From contig DJCX01000066.1 of the NCBI GenBank assembly GCA_002430755.1, forward strand, positions 1 through 30,744: a DNA stretch of 30,744 bases. The letters are read 5' to 3'. The stretch is from Flavobacteriales bacterium UBA5939. Lineage in GTDB: Bacteria > Bacteroidota > Bacteroidia > Flavobacteriales > Schleiferiaceae. The position numbers and the translations under genes were made by a program. This document shows positions 24,395 to 30,744 of the stretch, one piece after another; the stretch's first letter is position 1, and the number at the start of each line of letters is the position of its first letter. Under the pieces are notes generated by a model. That model ran no database searches. It worked only from the letters and a program-made list of their open reading frames with translations, and was not told the DNA's origin.

Positions 24395-24958
24395 TTACTT
24401 TGCGCGTTCCTTGTAAGAACCGTCTGCGGTGTTGATCACAATCTCTTCGTCTGTTTTGATAAACAAAGGCACCTGAACTTCAGCACCTCCCTCAACAGTC
24501 ACAGTCTTCATAGCGTTTGTTGACGTGTTTCCTTTTACTGCAGGTTCAGCGTAAGTCACTTTCAAGTTTACGGTACGCGGCAGCTCTACCGCCATTGCTC
24601 TGTTCTCTGTAGCATGGAACAATACAAGACACATCATGCCGTCAACTAAGAAATCAGGCGCATTGATCAGCTCTTTAGCAAAGGTCAATTGCTCGTAGTT
24701 GTCTGTGTTCATGAAGTGATAGTCGGTACCGTCGTTGTACAAGAACTGGTACTGACGAGTCTCTACGTCGATTGTTTCAATCTTTGAACCCGCAGGGAAA
24801 GTATTGTCTAAAACACGACCAGTCTCAAGGTTTTTAATCTTCGTGCGCACAAATGCAGCGCCTTTTCCTGGTTTTACGTGTAAGAATTCAATGATTTGGA
24901 ACGGCTGACCGTTGAAGTTGATGCACATTCCGTTTTTAATATCTGAAGTACTTGCCAT
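24395..24958 (-). CDS. efp: Elongation factor P
   Basis: EF-P binds stalled ribosomes and promotes peptide bonds at polyproline stretches. The frame extends upstream to 24991, but the ATG at 24958 is chosen because it gives the family start MASTSDIKNGM and the normal length of 187 residues. The tip loop VKPGKGAAFVRTK contains Lys32, the position modified or conserved in EF-P, and the three beta-barrel domains are complete to GSYKERAK. No modification enzymes are encoded in this window. A perfect TATATTTG box lies 19 bases upstream, so efp can be transcribed separately from the lipid A operon that precedes it on the same strand. Confidence 0.96.
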   Translation of the reverse strand: MASTSDIKNGMCINFNGQPFQIIEFLHVKPGKGAAFVRTKIKNLETGRVLDNTFPAGSKIETIDVETRQYQFLYNDGTDYHFMNTDNYEQLTFAKELINAPDFLVDGMMCLVLFHATENRAMAVELPRTVNLKVTYAEPAVKGNTSTNAMKTVTVEGGAEVQVPLFIKTDEEIVINTADGSYKERAK

Positions 24959-24977
24959 AATCGAGTTGTTTGTTGCC

Positions 24978-24985
24978 CAAATATA
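24978..24985 (-). promoter_or_regulatory. Probable -7 promoter box of efp (TATATTTG)
   Basis: On the minus strand TATATTTG is a perfect TAnnTTTG match, 19 bases before the efp ATG. Directly upstream lies CTGCAAATGCAG (24986-24997), an imperfect palindrome with 5-base arms that may be incidental. No good -33 TTG is seen. Confidence 0.45.
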
Positions 24986-25013
24986 CTGCAAATGCAGAGG
25001 GCTATTTCATGGA

Positions 25014-25631
25014 TTAATAATGCTTTTCAAGGAGTAGTTCACCGCTGCAGAAGTCATACTCGTGCGCGACATAGTTGCTGGCAACGATAATGGTCTTTTC
25101 TGTGGCCAATTCTTGAATCATTCTCCTATAGAGTTCAACACCCTCCTTATCTAAATTGCTTGTTGGTTCATCCAACAAGAGTACAGGCCTTGGGCTCGCG
25201 ATTGCCAATAGCAGTCTTACGCGTTGCTTCATGCCGGAGCTGTAGGTCTTAATTCGCTTGTTTAAATGTGGTGAGAGCCCCGCTTCATTGATCCATCGGT
25301 CCAGATCTACACTTTGGGTAAAACCACACATTTTCCTGTGGAAAGCAATAGTCTCCTTGAGGCTGAACATAGGGTTTAGGGCCACATAAGGCGCTGCGAT
25401 TGCACAAATGCTCCCTGCCTCCGCTGATGGGGTATTCTTCCCTTTAAAGTTGTACTGAGGCGGGTTTTCGGTGGCTTCCTGAGCGCCTGATAATATCTTA
25501 ATTAACGTAGATTTTCCCGAGCCGTTTGAACCCAGAACGACTGTTTTGGAGCCTGTTTCAAAGGTGTGGGTTATTCCTTGTAAGATGTGCTGATTGCCAA
25601 AGGTCTTTTGAAGATTTCCAAGGGTAATCAT
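25014..25631 (-). CDS. ABC-type ATPase with altered Q- and H-loops
   Basis: The 205-residue protein is a single ABC ATPase domain: Walker A GSNGSGKST (34-42), signature YSSGMKQR (130-137), Walker B VLLLDEP (150-156) and D-loop SNLD. Two usual elements look changed. The region where the Q-loop glutamine is expected reads IAAPYVALNP without Gln. The switch histidine that normally follows the last core strand (ATH) is replaced by ASN at about 184-186. The protein ends soon after, so it is a short domain without transporter part. No permease gene is nearby. It lies four bases after lpxA in the lipid A operon, suggesting an envelope-related role, but its partner and substrate are unknown. Confidence 0.85.
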   Translation of the reverse strand: MITLGNLQKTFGNQHILQGITHTFETGSKTVVLGSNGSGKSTLIKILSGAQEATENPPQYNFKGKNTPSAEAGSICAIAAPYVALNPMFSLKETIAFHRKMCGFTQSVDLDRWINEAGLSPHLNKRIKTYSSGMKQRVRLLLAIASPRPVLLLDEPTSNLDKEGVELYRRMIQELATEKTIIVASNYVAHEYDFCSGELLLEKHY

Positions 25632-25635
25632 AAGG

Positions 25636-26406
25636 CTACTTTCTAATTAACCCTCTGTCACTAGCATCGATGAATGCGATGATTTCTTTAGCCACTGTGC
25701 TTTGACCGTATTCCGCTTTCACTACTTCTAGAGCTTGGCTGATGTTCTTACCGCTTTGATAGAGGATGCGGTAGATATCTTGTATCTCTCTAATTGCGTC
25801 GTTGTGGAAATCGCGTCTGCGTAAACCAACACTATTCACTCCGGCATAGGTCAATGGATCACCCGCAGCTGTAATAAATGGAGGTACGTCTTTTCGAACC
25901 ATTGCGCCTCCGCCAACCATAACGTGATTGCCAATCTTTACAAATTGGTGCACGGCGCTCAATCCGGATATAATCGCCCAATCGCCCACTTCAACATGAC
26001 CTGCAAGGGCAACAGAGTTTACTAGGATAACACGATTTCCGATAATACAATCGTGTGCAATGTGTACATAGGCCATGATTAAACAGTCCTCGCCAAGAGT
26101 GGTTCTACCGTATGCTTTGGTGCCACGGTTGATGGTTACACATTCTCTGATGGTGGTTCGATCACCAATTTCAACGGTGGTTTCTTCACCTTCGAATTTT
26201 AGATCTTGGGGTACAGCTGAAATGACTGATCCTGGAAAGATGCGGCAGTTGGCTCCAATGCGAGCTCCATCCATGATGGTGACATTGGGTCCAACCCAAG
26301 TACCTTCTCCAATCTCAACATCTGCCGCTATGGAGGTAAAGGGACCAATCTCTACTTGGTCGCCAATTTTTGCGGATGGATGTACGTCGGAGAGTTTATG
26401 AATCAT
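25636..26406 (-). CDS. lpxA: UDP-N-acetylglucosamine acyltransferase LpxA
   Basis: LpxA carries out the first step of lipid A synthesis, moving a 3-hydroxyacyl chain from ACP to UDP-GlcNAc in the cytosol. The 256-residue product is a left-handed beta-helix built of hexapeptide repeats (for example VEIGEGTWVGPNVTI) and has the catalytic region VHIAHDCIIGN, where His118 matches the catalytic base and His115 its neighbour. The helical C-terminal domain (about 190-256) is complete. Its ATG overlaps the stop of lpxC-fabZ by one base, and it belongs to the operon HD-lpxD-lpxC/fabZ-lpxA. Confidence 0.96.
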   Translation of the reverse strand: MIHKLSDVHPSAKIGDQVEIGPFTSIAADVEIGEGTWVGPNVTIMDGARIGANCRIFPGSVISAVPQDLKFEGEETTVEIGDRTTIRECVTINRGTKAYGRTTLGEDCLIMAYVHIAHDCIIGNRVILVNSVALAGHVEVGDWAIISGLSAVHQFVKIGNHVMVGGGAMVRKDVPPFITAAGDPLTYAGVNSVGLRRRDFHNDAIREIQDIYRILYQSGKNISQALEVVKAEYGQSTVAKEIIAFIDASDRGLIRK

Positions 26407-27782
26407 TATTTGGTAATCTGCGCCATCAACTCGGCCTCACTTACCAGTGTTTCGCCTACAAACGCTCGACCGAGCATGTGAACGATTCCTCTGCGTATTG
26501 GAGTAATAAGTTTGAGGTCAAAAATCAATGTATCGCCTGGAACGACCTTCTTTTTAAACTTCACATTATCAATCTTCATGAAGAATGTGAGGTAATTCTC
26601 AGGATCTGGTACTGAGCTAAGTGCAAGAATCCCACCACATTGTGCCATTGCCTCAACTTGCAGTACACCCGGCATAACGGGTGAGCCTGGGAAATGACCA
26701 ACGAAGAACGGTTCATTCATAGTGACCGACTTAACACCAACTACACGGTCTTCTGTCAGTTCCATAATCTTATCAACCAAAAGGAACGGTGAACGGTGTG
26801 GGATCAACGCCATAATATCCTCTACCGCTTTAACCGGAGGGGTATTTGCGTCATATTTTGGTGGTCTTGGTTTACTCTCCTCCTTGCGGATTTTCGCAGC
26901 TAGAGCTTTTGTGAACTCTGCATTTACGCCGTGTCCAGGTTTCGTTGCTATTAAACGTGCCTTTAGCGGACGTCCCAAAAGGGCTATGTCTCCAATTACA
27001 TCAAGCAATTTGTGTCTTGCTGCTTCGTTTGAAAAACGCAGTTCAATATTGTTAAGGGTACCTCTATTGGTCACCTGAACATCTTCTTTTTTAAAAGCCG
27101 CCTTGAGTTTGTCCAAGGTTGCTGGGGCAATTTCTTGGTCCACGTATACAATGGCATTGTTCAAATCGCCGCCTTTGATCAACCCTTGGTCGAGCAGGGG
27201 TTCAAGTTCTCTTAGGAAGCTGAACGTACGTGCGCTGGCAATTTCCTCACGGAAATTGGTCATGTGGTCGAGGTGCGCGTGTTGCGGCCCCAATACAGAG
27301 GTGCCGTAGTCAATAAGCGCACTAACCTCAAACGAATCGCTAGGTAGCGCCATAATTTCTGAACCGTCGTCGTCTTTGAAAGTGAACGGTTCTTCTAAAA
27401 CGTAGTAGTTTTTCTCTTCGTTTTGTTCTTCCATGCCTGCCTCTGTGATGAGGTCAACCAATGGTGCTGCAGAACCGTCCAAAATTGGAATCTCACTTCC
27501 GTTTAGTTCTACGCGCAGGTTATCGACACCGAGGGCATAGAGAGAAGCCATAAGGTGCTCCACTGTTCCAACAGATGCATCACCTTTCTGTAAAATGGTT
27601 TGACGGTTAGTGCGATTGATGTGTTTAGCAAGGGCAGGGATTTCCGCGTTGTCTAGATCAGTACGTACAAACACAATGCCTGTGTTCGCATCACTCGGGA
27701 CTAGATTGACTTTTACGGATTCACCGGTATGAAGGGCATTACCTTCAAAAGAAACAGTTTTTTTGAGTGTCTGTTGCAGCAT
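26406..27782 (-). CDS. lpxC/fabZ: Bifunctional LpxC deacetylase / FabZ dehydratase fusion
   Basis: The 458-residue protein joins two enzymes. Residues 1-305 are LpxC, the zinc-dependent deacetylase that commits UDP-acyl-GlcNAc to lipid A: TVEHLMASL supplies Glu75 and zinc ligand His76, RHKLLDVIGD the ligands His257 and Asp261, and KPGHGVN the catalytic His284. After a charged linker (300-318), residues 319-458 are FabZ, the 3-hydroxyacyl-ACP dehydratase of fatty acid synthesis, with GHFPGSPVMPGVLQVEAMAQ holding His363 and Glu377. The fusion is known in Bacteroidota and joins use and supply of hydroxyacyl-ACP. It is two bases downstream of lpxD and overlaps lpxA by one base. Confidence 0.97.
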   Translation of the reverse strand: MLQQTLKKTVSFEGNALHTGESVKVNLVPSDANTGIVFVRTDLDNAEIPALAKHINRTNRQTILQKGDASVGTVEHLMASLYALGVDNLRVELNGSEIPILDGSAAPLVDLITEAGMEEQNEEKNYYVLEEPFTFKDDDGSEIMALPSDSFEVSALIDYGTSVLGPQHAHLDHMTNFREEIASARTFSFLRELEPLLDQGLIKGGDLNNAIVYVDQEIAPATLDKLKAAFKKEDVQVTNRGTLNNIELRFSNEAARHKLLDVIGDIALLGRPLKARLIATKPGHGVNAEFTKALAAKIRKEESKPRPPKYDANTPPVKAVEDIMALIPHRSPFLLVDKIMELTEDRVVGVKSVTMNEPFFVGHFPGSPVMPGVLQVEAMAQCGGILALSSVPDPENYLTFFMKIDNVKFKKKVVPGDTLIFDLKLITPIRRGIVHMLGRAFVGETLVSEAELMAQITK

Positions 27783-27784
27783 AT

Positions 27785-28717
27785 CTAAAGGCCTTGTTTT
27801 TTGAAGGCCGCGAATGATTTCAAAAAGTGTCTACGGTCAAGGGCTGGCGAGCCAAAGATAACCTTATTGTCCGGAACATCGTTCATTACACCGCTCTGGG
27901 CATAAATAGTCACATTATTGCCAATTTTAAGGTGTCCGATGATGCCGACTTGTCCGCCAAATTTACAATCGTCTCCGATGGATGTAGAGCCGGCAACCCC
28001 TGTCTGTGCTGCCATAACAGTGTTTTTGCCGATGGTAACCCCATGGGCGATCATACACTGATTATCTACCTTAGTGCCTTGCCCAATACGGGTATCACTA
28101 ATGGCCCCTCTATCCACCGTAGTATTGGCTCCAATGAAAACATCGTCTTCTAAAACGACTTTTCCGAGCTGTGGTATAGCGTGATACACCCCTTTTTTAT
28201 CGGGCGCAAATCCGAATCCTTGGGAACCAATCACCGCTCCTGCTTCGATTACTACGCGGTTGCCTAAACGGGCCGCGGAAAGAATTTTAGCCCCGGCACC
28301 TATGCGACAGTTATCACCAATGATGGCGCCAGAGGCGATAATAGCACCAGCTTCAATAATGCAATCATTGCCAATCACAGCATCGTCAGAGATAAGGGCC
28401 TGTGCTCTTTGGTCCTTCACGCCACCTATCTCGCGTTCTAGACCTATTAAATACATGGTGAAGGTCATGTAAGGATCGTCACATTCGACAAGCACCGCAT
28501 TGGTTTCAATGACACTGCCTTTTTTGACCAATATGGCCGATGCGCTGGAAGTTTGAGCCTGTGCTGCATATTTTAGATTGGACAAGAAGCTAAGGTCACC
28601 GGCAGTGGCTTGCTCCAGTGTGGCCACGCCACCAAGCTCAAGCGATTGTTGACCGGCTGGACAAGGAATATTCAATCCTTCGCAGATGGATCCTAGAGTT
28701 TTTGGTGTGTGCTTCAT
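27785..28717 (-). CDS. lpxD: UDP-3-O-acylglucosamine N-acyltransferase LpxD
   Basis: LpxD adds the second acyl chain in lipid A synthesis. The 310-residue product has the N-terminal uridine-binding part (about 1-100, with ATLEQATAGDLSFLSNLKY) and the hexapeptide-repeat beta-helix from about 105 on. The latter includes GFGFAPDKKGVYHAIPQLG, strongly typical of LpxD, and MIAHGVTIG with the catalytic His225. It is slightly shorter than many homologues (about 340), because of a shorter C-terminal helix. The ATG overlaps the stop of the HD phosphohydrolase gene by three bases (ATGA), and lpxC-fabZ follows after two bases. Confidence 0.96.
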   Translation of the reverse strand: MKHTPKTLGSICEGLNIPCPAGQQSLELGGVATLEQATAGDLSFLSNLKYAAQAQTSSASAILVKKGSVIETNAVLVECDDPYMTFTMYLIGLEREIGGVKDQRAQALISDDAVIGNDCIIEAGAIIASGAIIGDNCRIGAGAKILSAARLGNRVVIEAGAVIGSQGFGFAPDKKGVYHAIPQLGKVVLEDDVFIGANTTVDRGAISDTRIGQGTKVDNQCMIAHGVTIGKNTVMAAQTGVAGSTSIGDDCKFGGQVGIIGHLKIGNNVTIYAQSGVMNDVPDNKVIFGSPALDRRHFLKSFAAFKKQGL

Positions 28718-29952
28718 AGTAGGTGTCTCAATTCTCTAGGGAAACAAATAAAATGCCGCTCTACAGGTTCGCTAAGCGCATTGATGGTCATTTGATCCGC
28801 GGCTGTACTGATGTCGCTGGTGTGACCGTCTTTATACAGCAGGTTAATGTGTCCCTTCTTGTTGTTGTATGCATGATTCTTCACCTTATCGACGATGAGC
28901 ATGTAGCGCTCTTCTCCGTGGGTAAAACCGTACTGATTTCTAATTCCCTCTGCCATTCTTTCGGCCATTTCTTCTTCGAAGGGCGTCTCTTGAAGTCTAA
29001 TTTTCAGCAGGTTTCTGTTGATGATTCGACTGCTGAGGTCGCTGAGGATGAGATCACTGTGGTTTGCCCAATCCTTGATGCCACTCATGACATCGAAATC
29101 ATCGAGTTTAAGGAATTTTTTGAGGATAGCTGGATTTTCTTCAAAGTCATTCCAAGTGTAGTCTGCGTGCAGGAAATGCTTTAGGGCCTGGGTACCGGTT
29201 AGTTCCACGCCTTGGTTCGCGAGGTATTTGGCACGCTTTAGTATGTTGACTAGCATAAATTCGGCGCTGAGAACTGTTTTATGCATGTAGACTTGCCAAT
29301 ACATTAGGCGTCTTGCCACCAAGAATTTTTCAACGCTATAAATCCCCTTAGAATCGACCACGAGTTGATCGTCCTTTACATTGAGCATGGTTAGTAGACG
29401 TTCAGAGTTTACGCTGCCCTCTGTAACGCCCGAGTAAAAGGAGTCGCGGCGGAGGTAGTCCAATCGGTCCATGTCTAACTGCGATGAAATGAGCTGATGC
29501 AAGAAGGCCTTTGGATGGTTGTTCGTGAAGATATCAATAGCCAAGGTGAGCGCACCGTCAAACTCTTGGTTGAGCTCCTCCATGATTTTCAAGCTCAGTG
29601 CTTCGTGGCTTACTCCAGGGATCAAGGTGTGCTCAAGCGCATGTGAGAAAGGTCCGTGACCTACATCGTGTAATAGGATAGCAATGAGTACACCGCGTTC
29701 TTCTTCTGGTGTGATTTCATGTCCTTTTTGACGCAGGGTATAGATAGCACGGCCCATGAGGTGCATGGCGCCGATGGCATGGTGAAATCTTGTGTGGTAC
29801 GCACCAGGGTAAACTACGTACGTAAGTCCCAATTGACTAATGCGACGCAGACGTTGAAAGTAGGGGTGGTCAATCAGCTCATAAATAAGCGGATCTTTGA
29901 CAGTAATAAACCCGTAAATAGGGTCGTTAATGATTTTGTTCTTTGTGCTCAA
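28714..29952 (-). CDS. HD-domain phosphohydrolase (dNTPase-like)
   Basis: The protein belongs to the HD superfamily of metal-dependent phosphohydrolases related to dGTPases/SAMHD1. It shows HTRFHHAIGAMHL followed by LLHDVGHGPFSHALEH, supplying the H...HD metal ligands (His58, His95 and Asp96 in this numbering), and QLDMDRLDYLRRDSFYSGV further on, the typical distal aspartate region. The frame opens at a GTG at 30015, but the TTG at 29952 is preferred: it gives MSTKNKIINDPIYGF, the normal family N-terminus, and leaves room for a promoter and the inverted repeat upstream. Length is then 412 residues. It heads the lipid A operon and overlaps lpxD, an order common in Bacteroidota. The physiological substrate is unknown. 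Confidence 0.88.
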   Translation of the reverse strand: MSTKNKIINDPIYGFITVKDPLIYELIDHPYFQRLRRISQLGLTYVVYPGAYHTRFHHAIGAMHLMGRAIYTLRQKGHEITPEEERGVLIAILLHDVGHGPFSHALEHTLIPGVSHEALSLKIMEELNQEFDGALTLAIDIFTNNHPKAFLHQLISSQLDMDRLDYLRRDSFYSGVTEGSVNSERLLTMLNVKDDQLVVDSKGIYSVEKFLVARRLMYWQVYMHKTVLSAEFMLVNILKRAKYLANQGVELTGTQALKHFLHADYTWNDFEENPAILKKFLKLDDFDVMSGIKDWANHSDLILSDLSSRIINRNLLKIRLQETPFEEEMAERMAEGIRNQYGFTHGEERYMLIVDKVKNHAYNNKKGHINLLYKDGHTSDISTAADQMTINALSEPVERHFICFPRELRHLL

Positions 29953-29965
29953 TGTCAATAGTTTT

Positions 29966-29991
29966 ACCTGTAACGTAAAAATAGTACAGGT
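29966..29991. repeat. Perfect 7-bp inverted repeat in the divergent HD/porX gap
   Basis: ACCTGTA (29966-29972) and TACAGGT (29985-29991) form a perfect inverted repeat with a 12-base AT-rich spacer. It lies between the divergent HD phosphohydrolase and porX-like genes. The spacer, read on the minus strand, holds TATTTTTA, one base from a -7 box. A regulator site is possible. Confidence 0.45.
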
Positions 29992-30048
29992 CTTGAGGCG
30001 AGCAGGGGTGTACACGCATTACTTTTAACAAGAATAAAACGACCAATT

Positions 30049-30744
30049 ATGCCGAATATTTTATGGGTAGACGACGAAATTCACATGCTCAAAGGACATT
30101 TATTGTTCTTGGAGGGTAAAGGCTATTCGTTTGAGACCTGTAATAATGGAACTGATGCTCTAGAGGAGTTCGAACGCCAACCTTTTGACGCTGTATTCCT
30201 GGATGAGAATATGCCAGGTTTGACAGGGCTTGAGGTGCTTGAGCGTATGAAATCAATACGTCCTGAGGTGCCGGTGGTGATGATCACTAAAAGCGAGGAG
30301 GAGAGCATCATGGAGATGGCCATTGGTTCTAAGATTGCGGATTATTTGATCAAACCGGTCAACCCAAATCAAGTTTTGTTGTCTCTAAAAAAGATTCTGA
30401 AGGGCAAGGAATTGGTCACTCAGCAAGCCACGCGGGGGTATCAACAGGTTTTCGGAAAGCTTACCATGGACATGCAAAGCCTCCGTTCTTGGGAAGAATG
30501 GGCCAATTTTTATAAAGAGCTACTGCGTTGGGAACTTGAACTCGACCAAAGTTCTGAAGATGGCCTGAAGAGTGTTTTGGCCACTCAGAAGAACGAGGCG
30601 AATGAGCTTTTTGGTAGGTTTATTTCAAACAATTACGAAAGTTGGTTCTCTTCAAACGAACGACCAATGTTGTCTCACGAGGTGGTGGGCAATGTGGTTG
30701 CGCCACAGATTCGAAAAGGCGAAAAAGTCTTTTTTGTAGTAATT
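30049..30744 (+). CDS. porX: PorX-like response regulator with PglZ-type output (partial, cut by right edge)
   Basis: The frame starts at the ATG at 30049 and is still open at the right edge (232 residues visible). Residues 1-125 are a receiver domain: ILWVDDEIHML with the acidic pocket Asp8-Asp9, FLDENMPG with phospho-acceptor Asp52, MITKSE with the conserved Thr, and IKPVNP with the conserved Lys. A helical linker follows (about 130-200, ELVTQQATRGYQQVFG) and then the start of a domain with LSHEVVGNVVAPQIRKGEKV, matching the PglZ-containing PorX proteins that regulate the type IX secretion system together with the kinase PorY. The gene next to it, on the other strand, is the HD phosphohydrolase, a familiar neighbourhood in Bacteroidota. 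The C-terminal half, including the PglZ active site, is not visible. Confidence 0.82.
   Translation, partial: MPNILWVDDEIHMLKGHLLFLEGKGYSFETCNNGTDALEEFERQPFDAVFLDENMPGLTGLEVLERMKSIRPEVPVVMITKSEEESIMEMAIGSKIADYLIKPVNPNQVLLSLKKILKGKELVTQQATRGYQQVFGKLTMDMQSLRSWEEWANFYKELLRWELELDQSSEDGLKSVLATQKNEANELFGRFISNNYESWFSSNERPMLSHEVVGNVVAPQIRKGEKVFFVVI

Noticed and set aside
24986..24997. CTGCAAATGCAG near the efp promoter as an operator
   Set aside because: Only 5-base arms around a 2-base centre; such palindromes are common by chance, so it is mentioned only in the promoter entry.
29953..30015. GTG start and 21 extra residues for the HD phosphohydrolase
   Set aside because: The extra part does not resemble the family N-terminus and would cover the inverted repeat and likely promoter; the TTG at 29952 gives a normal start. 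Some doubt remains.

Overview
The window reads as a chromosomal segment of a marine-type Bacteroidota, most likely Flavobacteriales. The evidence is a SusC/SusD pair, a fused LpxC-FabZ gene, a PorX-like regulator of the type IX secretion system, many Bacteroidota-style lipoprotein signals, promoter boxes of the TAnnTTTG type and near absence of Shine-Dalgarno sequences. Coding density is high; no rRNA, tRNA, CRISPR array, insertion sequence or phage gene was seen.

Region 1 (1-7810, + strand) is a tightly packed operon for beta-glucan use, best explained as a laminarin (beta-1,3/1,6-glucan) locus. It holds the 3' end of a large protein cut by the left edge (possibly a beta-1,3-glucan phosphorylase), a lipoprotein GH17, a lipoprotein clan-A hydrolase with Gas1-like motifs, a lipoprotein GH30, a GPH-type sugar symporter, a second GH17 without a signal peptide, and a lipoprotein of no recognised family. 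The inferred path is debranching and cleavage outside the inner membrane, import by the symporter, then cytosolic cleavage and possibly phosphorolysis.

Region 2 (7811-14568) is housekeeping: era, der and a small secreted cupin on +, then on the - strand a large lipoprotein of unknown function, rnhB and a GT4 glycosyltransferase.

Region 3 (14651-19349, +) is a surface-polysaccharide cluster: Wzx-like flippase, sulfotransferase, Wzz-like chain-length protein and an O-antigen ligase/polymerase-like membrane protein. The divergent GT4 gene probably belongs to it. The sulfotransferase suggests a sulfated glycan.

Region 4 (19350-24375) is an isolated SusC/SusD pair with codon use typical of very high expression. 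It is closed by a strong intrinsic terminator and followed by a small membrane protein gene and a bidirectional terminator.

Region 5 (24395-29952, - strand) is a lipid A operon (HD phosphohydrolase, lpxD, lpxC-fabZ, lpxA), followed by an unusual ABC ATPase and then efp. It diverges from the porX-like gene that runs off the right edge.

The most unusual items are the unassigned lipoprotein in the glucan operon, the SusC that lacks its usual N-terminal domain, the ABC ATPase with altered Q- and H-loops, promoter boxes only 4-5 bases from start codons, and inverted repeats at two promoters.
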